Positions 1 through 5,864 of a stretch of 8,311 nt of DNA are shown here, piece after piece (positions within the stretch are counted from its first letter, which is position 1; each line of letters opens with the position of its first letter). The notes under the pieces were generated by a model that was not told where the DNA came from, did no database searches, and saw nothing but the letters and a program-made list of their open reading frames with translations. The stretch comes from Methylococcales bacterium (GTDB lineage: Bacteria; Pseudomonadota; Gammaproteobacteria; Methylococcales; Methylomonadaceae), in assembly GCA_023134955.1 (NCBI GenBank), contig JAGLUC010000173.1, positions 1 to 8,311 of the forward strand, given 5' to 3'. The position numbers and the translations under genes were made by a program.

Positions 1-59
1 CCGAAGGCTGAGCCGTCAGATTTACAGTCTGATCCCTTTGGCCACTCGGGAACCCCTCC
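1..59 (-). tRNA. tRNA-Tyr (anticodon GTA), 3' part cut off by window edge
   Basis: Read on the minus strand, the gene starts GGAGGGG at 59-53. TT and a D arm (CCCGAG...GGCC) follow, then an anticodon arm whose loop CTGTAAA carries GTA at 25-23. After it comes the beginning of a long class II variable arm (CGGCTCAGCC), as expected for bacterial tRNA-Tyr. The sequence closely follows E. coli tRNA-Tyr. The T arm, the 3' acceptor strand and the CCA lie beyond position 1, so the gene is incomplete only because of the window. It lies downstream of pth on the same strand and has its own promoter. In many gammaproteobacteria tRNA-Tyr heads a tRNA-Tyr/Gly/Thr-tuf cluster, which may continue outside the window (inference). 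Confidence 0.95.
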
Positions 60-69
60 TGAACCGCTT

Positions 70-98
70 ATTATGTCAACATCAATTCTTGTCGTCAA
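70..98 (-). promoter_or_regulatory. sigma70-type promoter for tRNA-Tyr
   Basis: On the minus strand there is a -35 TTGACG (98-93), a spacer of exactly 17 bp, and a -10 CATAAT (75-70). Each box matches consensus at 5 of 6 positions. The expected start lies around 62-64, so the primary transcript would have only a few leader bases before the tRNA 5' end at 59. The segment after the -10 is AAGCGG, a fairly G/C-rich discriminator of the kind found at stringently controlled stable-RNA promoters. This promoter makes the tRNA independent of the pth cluster upstream, although no terminator separates them. Confidence 0.75.
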
Positions 99-117
99 TC
101 TTTTTATTGGGAATTCA

Positions 118-690
118 TCAAGATGCTTGATTTAAATTATTCATAGCGTCATTAATATCACCAGAAATAATTTTAGTTATTTGCGCCTCAAGCAAATCAT
201 AAGCATGCAAAATTTTATTTTTCTCATCTTTAGCTGGATCTGACAGAACATAGTCTGCTACTGACTTTTGCGAGGTGGGGCGACCTATCCCCACTCTAGC
301 TCTAAAAAAGGTTTTTTCACCTAAGTTGGAAATTATATCTCTTAATCCGTTATGACCTGCATGACCACCACCAGCCTTAAGCTTTATAACCCCTGAGTCA
401 AAATCCAGCTCATCATGTATAACCAGAATCTCTTCAACTTTAATCTTGTAATACCTGGCAACAGCACCAACAGACAGCCCACTTCGGTTCATAAATGTTT
501 GCGGCTTTAGCAAAATTACCTTAACGTTTGCTATAAAGCAATTGGCAACAACTGCACTAAACCTCGACTCACTAACCCATGATCCGGAACAACTTTTAGC
601 CAGTTGATCTAAAAACAAAAAACCGGCATTATGCCGGTTTTTTTGATATTGTTGACCTGGGTTTCCCAAGCCAACTATAAGCTTAATCAT
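118..690 (-). CDS. pth: Peptidyl-tRNA hydrolase
   Basis: Hydrolyses the ester bond of peptidyl-tRNAs that drop off ribosomes, recycling tRNA in the cytoplasm. The 190 residues match the usual bacterial Pth length. All family active-site positions are present with E. coli numbering: N10 (GLGNPG), the catalytic H20 (NRHNAGF), N68 (TFMNRSG), D93 (HDELD), and H113/N114 in GGGHAGHNGL. The ATG start is forced, because an in-frame TAG lies just upstream, and it gives the family-typical MIKLIVGLGNPG. The ribosome site is poor: an AGGA sits only one base from the ATG, so translation is probably coupled to rplY, whose TAG ends 10 bp upstream. It is the last protein gene of the cluster and stops with TGA. 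A terminator-like palindrome covers codons 16-25. The ychF gene, which usually follows pth, is absent here. Confidence 0.98.
   Translation of the reverse strand: MIKLIVGLGNPGQQYQKNRHNAGFLFLDQLAKSCSGSWVSESRFSAVVANCFIANVKVILLKPQTFMNRSGLSVGAVARYYKIKVEEILVIHDELDFDSGVIKLKAGGGHAGHNGLRDIISNLGEKTFFRARVGIGRPTSQKSVADYVLSDPAKDEKNKILHAYDLLEAQITKIISGDINDAMNNLNQAS
611..644. terminator. Terminator-like perfect palindrome inside pth
   Basis: Positions 617-629 and 631-643 form a perfect 13-bp inverted repeat around T630. The core is CCGGCAT/ATGCCGG, flanked by A6 on one side and T7 on the other, so it resembles an intrinsic terminator on both strands. In the pth mRNA the hairpin occupies nucleotides 48-74 and is followed by G and five more U (615-611). 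A caution is that the G/C core is only five pairs and part of it is fixed by the conserved RHNAG protein motif. Function is inferred only: it could be a partial terminator after rplY, or an attenuator used when pth is not being translated. Confidence 0.4.
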
Positions 691-700
691 ATCCTAAAAA

Positions 701-1342
701 CTACTCTTCAGCATCTGACTCAGCATCATCTGCAACTTCAACCTCATCTTCATCCTCACTCACTGCTTTTGTTTTCATAACCTGAGCTACAGTATGATCA
801 TGATTTCCACCTTGTGCCAAAACAGGAATTTGCACACCTTTTGGCAATACGATATTTGACAAATGAATAGAATCACCAATATCAAGAGCAGCCAAATCCA
901 CTTCTAAATACTCTGGTAATACTGCAGGCAAACAAGAAACCTCAATATCCACCATTGCGTGAGTAATCACGCCACCCATTTTTACACCAACACAAATATC
1001 TTCATTAATAAAGTGTAATGGAACATGAACCTTCAATGCATGTTTTTTATCAACACGAACAAAATCCATATGCATAACAATTGGCTTTGCAGGATGACGT
1101 TGAATATCTTTTAAAATTGCTTTCTCGGTCTTACCATCAATTGTTAAGTCTAAAATATGAGAATACACCGCTTCATGCTCTAAATGTTTGATAACCTCAT
1201 TATGAGATAAAACAATTGACTGTGGTGCTGCACTTCCACCATAAACTACCGCTGGAACATTACCATTACGACGCACTGCTTTTGCCGCACTTTTACCTGA
1301 TAAGTCGCGTTTTTCCGCTACAAATTCAAATATGTTAGCCAT
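701..1342 (-). CDS. rplY: 50S ribosomal protein L25, long TL5/Ctc form
   Basis: Binds 5S rRNA in the central protuberance of the large ribosomal subunit. At 213 residues it is the two-domain form (TL5/Ctc type), not the roughly 94-residue E. coli form. Residues 1-94 are the 5S-binding L25 domain (ending in HPAKPIVMHMDFVRVD) and about 100-190 the TL5 C-terminal beta domain (HVPLHFINED, VLPEYLEVDLAALDIGDSIHL). The last 20 residues are a strongly acidic tail (SEDEDEVEVADDAESDAEE). The start is well supported, with GGAG at 1353-1350 seven bases before the ATG. The gene lies 41 bp after prs and 10 bp before pth and is presumably co-transcribed with both; prs-rplY-pth is a recurrent gammaproteobacterial order. 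It stops with TAG. Confidence 0.97.
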   Translation of the reverse strand: MANIFEFVAEKRDLSGKSAAKAVRRNGNVPAVVYGGSAAPQSIVLSHNEVIKHLEHEAVYSHILDLTIDGKTEKAILKDIQRHPAKPIVMHMDFVRVDKKHALKVHVPLHFINEDICVGVKMGGVITHAMVDIEVSCLPAVLPEYLEVDLAALDIGDSIHLSNIVLPKGVQIPVLAQGGNHDHTVAQVMKTKAVSEDEDEVEVADDAESDAEE

Positions 1343-1383
1343 CTTTATTCTCCAAACTCGCCCTACAAGCGCTTTACTTTATA

Positions 1384-2334
1384 TTAATCCACATAGAGCG
1401 AACTCACCGACTCGCTCTCAGCAATTCGTCTAATCGTTTCTGCAAGCATTTCAGCAACACTTAACTGTCTTATTTTACTTATTTCCAACAACTCTTCACT
1501 CAATGGTATAGTATCCGTAACAATCAACTCATCAAGCACTGAATTTCTAACATTTTCTGCCGCCGCCCCAGATAAAACCGGATGGGTACAGTAAGCTACA
1601 ACCTTTATCGCACCATTTTTCTTTAATGCCGCTGCCGCATGACACAAAGTACCGGCCGTATCAACCAAGTCATCAATCATCACGCAAGTTCGACCAGATA
1701 CATCACCAATAATATGCATAATCTCTGATACATTAGCCTTAGGACGACGCTTATCAATAATTGCCAAATCAGCATCCAGGCGTTTCGCTAGAGCTCTAGC
1801 CCTGACTACACCACCCACATCTGGTGATACCACAATTAAATCCTGGTATTTTTGTCGCCACACATCCCCTAACAACAGAGGAGAAGCATAAACATTATCA
1901 ACAGGAATATCAAAAAAACCCTGTATTTGATCAGCATGCAAATCAACCGTCAACACACGATCCGCCCCTGCTGTATCAATCATATTTGCAACTAATTTTG
2001 CAGTAATGGGCACTCTTGCAGACCTGCTTCGCCTATCTTGGCGCGCATACCCATAATAAGGTATTACTGCCGTAATTCTTAATGCTGATGCTCTTTTAAG
2101 TGCATCAATCATTACCAACAATTCCATCAAATGCTGATCTGCCGGAGAACAGGTTGGCTGAATAATAAAAACATCCTTACCCCGGACATTTTCTTCAATT
2201 TCTACAACTATTTCTCCATCACTAAAACGTCCAACAGTTGCCATGCCCAAACGCATGTTCAACTTCCTCGCTATACCTTCAGATAAAGCCTTATTGGCAT
2301 TTCCTGAAAATATCATCATAGAGGCATCTTGCAT
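1384..2334 (-). CDS. prs: Ribose-phosphate pyrophosphokinase (PRPP synthetase)
   Basis: Makes 5-phosphoribosyl-1-diphosphate from ribose 5-phosphate and ATP, feeding purine, pyrimidine, NAD, histidine and tryptophan synthesis. Its 316 residues match the class I enzyme (E. coli 315). Visible motifs, in order, are GRFSDGE (35-41) and RQDRR (98-102) near the ATP site, the signature DLHADQIQGFFDIPVDN (131-147, with metal-binding H133), the catalytic flexible loop DKRRP with K195 and R197, and the PRPP-binding loop DDLVDTAGT (221-229). The start at 2334 has GGAG at 2345-2342 with seven-base spacing; a second Met pair at residues 6-7 is less likely. It follows tRNA-Gln by 38 bp, and no separate promoter is evident, so it probably depends on transcription from upstream of ispE or lbcA plus tRNA processing. 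It stops with TAA. Confidence 0.98.
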   Translation of the reverse strand: MQDASMMIFSGNANKALSEGIARKLNMRLGMATVGRFSDGEIVVEIEENVRGKDVFIIQPTCSPADQHLMELLVMIDALKRASALRITAVIPYYGYARQDRRSRSARVPITAKLVANMIDTAGADRVLTVDLHADQIQGFFDIPVDNVYASPLLLGDVWRQKYQDLIVVSPDVGGVVRARALAKRLDADLAIIDKRRPKANVSEIMHIIGDVSGRTCVMIDDLVDTAGTLCHAAAALKKNGAIKVVAYCTHPVLSGAAAENVRNSVLDELIVTDTIPLSEELLEISKIRQLSVAEMLAETIRRIAESESVSSLYVD

Positions 2335-2372
2335 TTAAGCACTCCGCTAGATTTTATAAATGGAAATAAAAA

Positions 2373-2447
2373 TGGCTGGGCTGCCAGGATTCGAACCTGG
2401 GTATGCGGAGATCAAAACCCCGTGCCTTACCGCTTGGCGACAGCCCA
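2373..2447 (-). tRNA. tRNA-Gln (anticodon TTG), CCA encoded
   Basis: The minus strand gives a complete 75-base cloverleaf. The acceptor TGGGCTG pairs with CAGCCCA, including the U1-A72 pair typical of glutamine tRNA. The D arm is CGCCAAGCGGTAAGGC, the anticodon stem CGGGG/CTCCG (one G-U pair), and the loop TTTTGAT has anticodon TTG at 2415-2413. The T arm contains GGTTCGAATCC and the encoded CCA ends at 2373. The gene sits between ispE (11 bp upstream) and prs (38 bp downstream), the same place as in Pseudomonas. No promoter of its own is obvious, so it is probably cut out of the polycistronic transcript. The base run TTTTTATTT directly follows the CCA and could be an RNase E-type processing region (inference). 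Confidence 0.97.
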
Positions 2448-2458
2448 TTTAAAATGAT

Positions 2459-3313
2459 TCATATCAACTTATCTATTAATGGCGATCTATTTAACCCCTG
2501 AGCCAAATACACCTGCCACTTAACCTTAAGTGACTCATATGCTTTAGCGGCCAATTCCTTAGAATCAAACTCTGCAAATACACAAGCACCAGTACCTGTT
2601 AACCTAGCTTCGGAATACTCAGCCAAATCAACCATAGCTTCTTTTACTGGCTGATACGCCTTACAAACAACATCCAGACAATCATTTTGATGCTGCCCTG
2701 CAAGAAAGTCAGACATTTTGATTGATTTACTATCCCTTGTCAATTCTTTAATTGAAAAAACTTTCTTTGTATCAACATGACAATCTGGCTTGACAATGAC
2801 CAGCCATTTTTTTGGTATATTTATTTTTTCCAGCTTTTCACCTACACCCTCTGCCCAGGCAGCATGACCACCAACAAAGACAGGGACATCTGCACCTAGC
2901 TGCAAACCAAGCTGCATCAGTTTTTGTTCTGACAAATTCAACTGCCACAATTTATTTAACACAACTAATGTGGTTGCTGCATCAGAACTTCCTCCACCCA
3001 GACCACCTCCCATAGGCAAGTTCTTTTCTACTTCTATACATACACCTTGCTTACAACCTGTCTTTAATTTTAAGAGGTTGGCTGCAAGCACTGTTAAATC
3101 TTGCTGCTCTGGTACGCCTGCTATAGGAGACATCAATGATACTCGACCATCATTAACCGGGTGAAAAGTTAACCAATCACACAAATCAGTTAATTGAAAA
3201 ACAGTTTGCAATAGATGATAACCATCTTCCCTTTGCCCTGTTATCCTTAACATTAAATTTATTTTTGCGGGAGCCGGCCATTTTTCAGCCCATCCTGTTA
3301 TTTCCTCATTCAT
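2459..3313 (-). CDS. ispE: 4-diphosphocytidyl-2-C-methyl-D-erythritol kinase
   Basis: Phosphorylates CDP-methylerythritol with ATP in the MEP route to isopentenyl diphosphate (GHMP kinase superfamily, cytoplasmic). The 284 residues compare with 283 in E. coli. Residues 13-22 (PAPAKINLML) hold the catalytic Lys at K17, and PMGGGLGGGSSDAA at 100-113 is the ATP-binding glycine-rich loop. LGADVPVFVGG at 139-149 carries the catalytic Asp D142, and RLTGTGACVFAEF (237-249) is the C-terminal GHMP motif. The ATG at 3313 gives the expected N-terminus; the best upstream ribosome site is GGTGA about 11 bases away, so it is only moderate. The gene lies 47 bp after lolB and 11 bp before tRNA-Gln, so its stop (TGA) and the tRNA leader nearly touch. 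Confidence 0.97.
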   Translation of the reverse strand: MNEEITGWAEKWPAPAKINLMLRITGQREDGYHLLQTVFQLTDLCDWLTFHPVNDGRVSLMSPIAGVPEQQDLTVLAANLLKLKTGCKQGVCIEVEKNLPMGGGLGGGSSDAATTLVVLNKLWQLNLSEQKLMQLGLQLGADVPVFVGGHAAWAEGVGEKLEKINIPKKWLVIVKPDCHVDTKKVFSIKELTRDSKSIKMSDFLAGQHQNDCLDVVCKAYQPVKEAMVDLAEYSEARLTGTGACVFAEFDSKELAAKAYESLKVKWQVYLAQGLNRSPLIDKLI

Positions 3314-3360
3314 AAATTACAATTTCACCATTTTCTATATAGTTACGCCAATCAAATCAG

Positions 3361-3927
3361 CTAAAAATTCCATTGATTAATAATCAATTTCACTCTTGAA
3401 TTACCTTGTTCAACTCTAATTTTTCGCGGTAATATATATTGCCCGACATTTTGCATTTGCTGATATTTTACCAGCCAGCCAGCCTGCTCAAAGCCTTGCT
3501 CTTGATCCCTGTATTCATTATTCGGAGCAACTAGTCCTAATACCCAATACCTTAATGCAGAAACCGGCACTCTAACCCCTAGGTGCATTGACACTATCTG
3601 GTCTTTATCACCCATATATTCCAGCCTCTTATCACCATAATCAATGACAACACCCTCATCAGCCAGCATAATTAATGTACGACCTTGACCAAATGGTCCT
3701 GCAAGCTCAATATTATCCTGCTCTTTTTGGTGTTGCCAATTAATTGATGCAGATAGAGAATTATTTTTATCTGATATTGCTACTCGCCCGACAAAAGACC
3801 AATTGTTTTTAGTATACAAATAGTCACGACCTTGCAATTGAAATTGCAGGTCAGGTTTAAGCTTTTTTTCTGCACATGCCCCTAGCAACCCCGCTAACAA
3901 GCATATAACAAAAAACCTAAACGGCAT
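3361..3927 (-). CDS. lolB: Outer-membrane lipoprotein insertion factor LolB
   Basis: LolB takes lipoproteins from the periplasmic carrier LolA and places them in the inner leaflet of the outer membrane. The N-terminus is a lipoprotein signal: a hydrophobic stretch ending in the lipobox LGAC, with the lipidated Cys at C18. Ala, not Asp, follows that Cys, which is consistent with outer-membrane sorting. The LolB domain spans about 43-188 (WSFVGRVAI, SASINWQ, VPVSALRYWVLGL, AGWLVKYQQM, YILPRKIRVE, LIINQW). The protein has 188 residues (E. coli 207). In the loop that carries the functional Leu68 in E. coli (NPLG), this protein has GPFG, so Phe79 replaces Leu. It starts 2 bp after the TPR gene, with only a weak upstream GGAT, so translational coupling is likely. 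It stops with TAG. Confidence 0.93.
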   Translation of the reverse strand: MPFRFFVICLLAGLLGACAEKKLKPDLQFQLQGRDYLYTKNNWSFVGRVAISDKNNSLSASINWQHQKEQDNIELAGPFGQGRTLIMLADEGVVIDYGDKRLEYMGDKDQIVSMHLGVRVPVSALRYWVLGLVAPNNEYRDQEQGFEQAGWLVKYQQMQNVGQYILPRKIRVEQGNSRVKLIINQWNF

Positions 3928-3929
3928 GA

Positions 3930-5651
3930 CTATTTAGCATCCAAAAATTGTTGTTTAAACTTCAACAGATACTCATCATCAGGTGACTGCTTTATGGCTT
4001 TATCAAAAATTTCTTTTGCCTCAGTTTTATTACCCTCAACCCACAGAACCTCAGCAAGATGCGCCGCTATTTCGCTTTCAGGTTGCCTGTTATAAGCATC
4101 CCTTAAATATTTAATTGCTTCTGCTGATTGGCCTTTTTTAAATAGCAACCAACCCATGCTATCTATGATTACAGCCTCTTCAGGTTTAAGCTTTATCGCT
4201 TGTAACAGATATTTTTCAGCTTCTTCATAGCGATCTGTTCTATCAGCCAAGGTATAACCTAATGCATTCAAAGCTCCCACATCGTTTGGATTCTGCAGCA
4301 AGATCTTTTTTAAATCCTGCTCCAAAATATCCAGTCGCGCCACTCTTTCTGCAATCAAAGCTCTGGTATACAGCAAATCTCTGTGTTCTGGAGATTTAAC
4401 CAGTGCTTGAGTTAAAAGATCAAATGCTTGCTGATATTTTTTTTGCGCATTATAAATTTCTGCCTTCAATAATAAAGTATTTAACTCTCGTGTTGGAAAA
4501 ATAGCTGCCAGACGAACAACTCGCTTTTTTGCCTCATTGAAGTTTTTTTGATTTAACAGTACTGAAACGGCAGCCATTGAAGCATCGTAAACATAAGGCC
4601 CTTGCGTTACTTTATCAAACCATACTAAAGCACGCTCATAACGCAATTTTTTAAATTCAATTCTACCCAGAAAGAAACTAGCCTGAGCATCCCACTTGGG
4701 TTTATTGACTAGTTTTTCCAGAAGAACCGTGGCCTTATCTTCTTTCTTTTGCTGCAAATAAATTAACGCAATTGCAAACTGCGCATCACCATCATCAGGC
4801 TTTTCTTCAAGAATAGCTTGATAAATCTCTACCGCCTCATCAAACTTGCCACTTTTTATTAAAACCTGAGTCAGCATTTTTCTGACCCTGTGATTTTCTG
4901 GTACTTTTTTTAAAACTTTTTCCAAACGTTTTCTGGCTAAAACAAAATCACCTGTTTGAGCTGCCAGTTGTGCGCTCAAAATAAGAGCTTTATTCCAATT
5001 TGGCTGTAATTCTAATGCTTTATCAACCTTTTCTTTTGCCACTCCTTGCCGCTTTAATTGCCCTGCCAGCATAGCTTGTACATAAAAAATAGCCGCCTGA
5101 TCCCGATGCTGTGCTGCCAGCTCCTCTAAAACACTATACATAAATGCTGGATTACTCTCTTTCCCCAGCGCTTTAACTAACTCAATTAATATAGATTCAA
5201 AACCGGCAGGGTCATCTTGTAATAGAGCGTTCAAATGCTTTAATGATGATTCTTTATCTGCACTTCTTAAAGCAGATAAAACTGCAATCTTTCTCGCCGT
5301 TAAATTTCCTTTATCCTGCTTTAACCATAATGCAACAGCTTCATCGGTTTGTTCTGTCTTTTTCAGAAAAAGACCTATTTTTGCGGCTCTTTCTGCCAAC
5401 CTGGCATCATCAACACGCTTGGCAGCTTGCAAATAACCATCCAAAGCCACACCATATTGATTTCTTTGTCCTGCAATCTCGGCAGTCATCAACAGATAGA
5501 GCACCTCAGGAGAAATAGCAGTTAATTTTCCGTTAGCACCATCCAATTCACCATCCATTGTCTCCGAAGAAAGCATTTTTTTATCTGGTACATTGACACA
5601 CCCAAGCAAAAATACATAAACCAACCCAACTATCCACTTGTTAATAAACAC
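3930..5651 (-). CDS. lbcA: TPR outer-membrane lipoprotein, probable LbcA homologue
   Basis: This is a 573-residue tetratricopeptide-repeat protein with a short signal ending in LLGC, giving a lipidated Cys at C18 followed by Val. An outer-membrane lipoprotein with a periplasmic solenoid is therefore expected. TPR-like helical pairs fill most of the chain from about residue 55. The clearest units are 287-320, 456-490 (LNALGYTLADRTDRYEEAE), 491-524 (DSMGWLLFKKGQSAEA) and 525-557. It sits between hemA (divergent) and lolB, exactly where Pseudomonas aeruginosa has PA4667 (LbcA). LbcA binds the periplasmic protease CtpA and helps it degrade cell-wall hydrolases. The symbol rests on synteny, length and architecture; the CtpA partnership is inference. 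The start is GTG with a very strong ribosome site. It is the first gene of its cluster and ends with TAG. Confidence 0.85.
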   Translation of the reverse strand: MFINKWIVGLVYVFLLGCVNVPDKKMLSSETMDGELDGANGKLTAISPEVLYLLMTAEIAGQRNQYGVALDGYLQAAKRVDDARLAERAAKIGLFLKKTEQTDEAVALWLKQDKGNLTARKIAVLSALRSADKESSLKHLNALLQDDPAGFESILIELVKALGKESNPAFMYSVLEELAAQHRDQAAIFYVQAMLAGQLKRQGVAKEKVDKALELQPNWNKALILSAQLAAQTGDFVLARKRLEKVLKKVPENHRVRKMLTQVLIKSGKFDEAVEIYQAILEEKPDDGDAQFAIALIYLQQKKEDKATVLLEKLVNKPKWDAQASFFLGRIEFKKLRYERALVWFDKVTQGPYVYDASMAAVSVLLNQKNFNEAKKRVVRLAAIFPTRELNTLLLKAEIYNAQKKYQQAFDLLTQALVKSPEHRDLLYTRALIAERVARLDILEQDLKKILLQNPNDVGALNALGYTLADRTDRYEEAEKYLLQAIKLKPEEAVIIDSMGWLLFKKGQSAEAIKYLRDAYNRQPESEIAAHLAEVLWVEGNKTEAKEIFDKAIKQSPDDEYLLKFKQQFLDAK

Positions 5652-5662
5652 TCACCTCTCCT
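5649..5662 (-). promoter_or_regulatory. Strong ribosome binding site deciding a GTG start
   Basis: On the minus strand AGGAG (5662-5658) lies six bases before GTG (5651-5649). This selects the GTG that opens the TPR lipoprotein gene and keeps the signal peptide with its LLGC lipobox. The first in-frame ATG is at residue 26, after the lipobox Cys, and would yield a protein without a lipid anchor, so GTG is the better start. Confidence 0.8.
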
Positions 5663-5690
5663 ATTCTCATAGATCTAAACATATGTCTTT

Positions 5691-5719
5691 ATTACACAGC
5701 CCAATCATTGACCCTACAA
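5691..5719 (-). promoter_or_regulatory. Candidate sigma70 promoter for the lbcA-lolB-ispE-prs-rplY-pth cluster
   Basis: The minus strand shows TTGTAG (5719-5714), a 17-bp spacer and TGTAAT (5696-5691); the -10 matches 5 of 6 consensus bases and the -35 matches 3 of 6. The start would fall near 5684-5686, giving a leader of about 33 bases that contains the strong AGGAG site. The position and leader length are sensible, but the -35 is weak. A further weaker pair, TTGTTG with TAATAA at 18 bp, lies about 50 bp further upstream. Confidence 0.4.
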
Positions 5720-5788
5720 AAGCCAATAAAGTTTCTTCTATCTGTCATTGAATCTTATTAAAATTTCTCTCTTACACCCAACAACTGT

Positions 5789-5810
5789 TAATTAAAATAA
5801 TCATTAATTA
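5789..5810. repeat. AT-only inverted repeat in the divergent promoter region
   Basis: TAATTAA (5789-5795) and TTAATTA (5804-5810) are inverted copies separated by 8 bases. They lie about midway between the lbcA-like gene and hemA. The layout could suit a dimeric regulator, or be bent or easily melted DNA. In such AT-rich sequence a 7-bp repeat may also be chance. The rest of the 274-bp region 5652-5925 holds the two candidate promoters and no reading frame I can support. Confidence 0.3.
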
Positions 5811-5864
5811 TCGCCTATAGGTTAGCAGAAAATTACCACGATTTAGGCTAAGAATTTATTCTAG

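Noticed and set aside
1824..2006. Plus-strand open frame inside prs
   Set aside because: It lies wholly opposite a conserved enzyme gene, has low-complexity composition rich in His, Gln and Pro, no ribosome site and no recognisable domain. The same applies to the other antisense or out-of-frame stretches inside ispE, the TPR gene, hemA and prfA (for example 2812-3164, 5243-5518, 6245-6533, 7514-8035).
2319..2334. Alternative prs start at the internal Met pair (residues 6-7)
   Set aside because: GGAG with ideal spacing precedes the first ATG, and the resulting length matches the family.
3314..3360. Possible promoter for ispE in the 47-bp gap after lolB (a TATATAG sequence)
   Set aside because: No acceptable -35 hexamer lies at 16-18 bp; co-transcription with lolB is the simpler reading.
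5852..5863. Short palindrome AGAATTTATTCT upstream of the hemA promoter
   Set aside because: Six base pairs per arm at most, no flanking extension and AT-rich surroundings; not distinguishable from chance.
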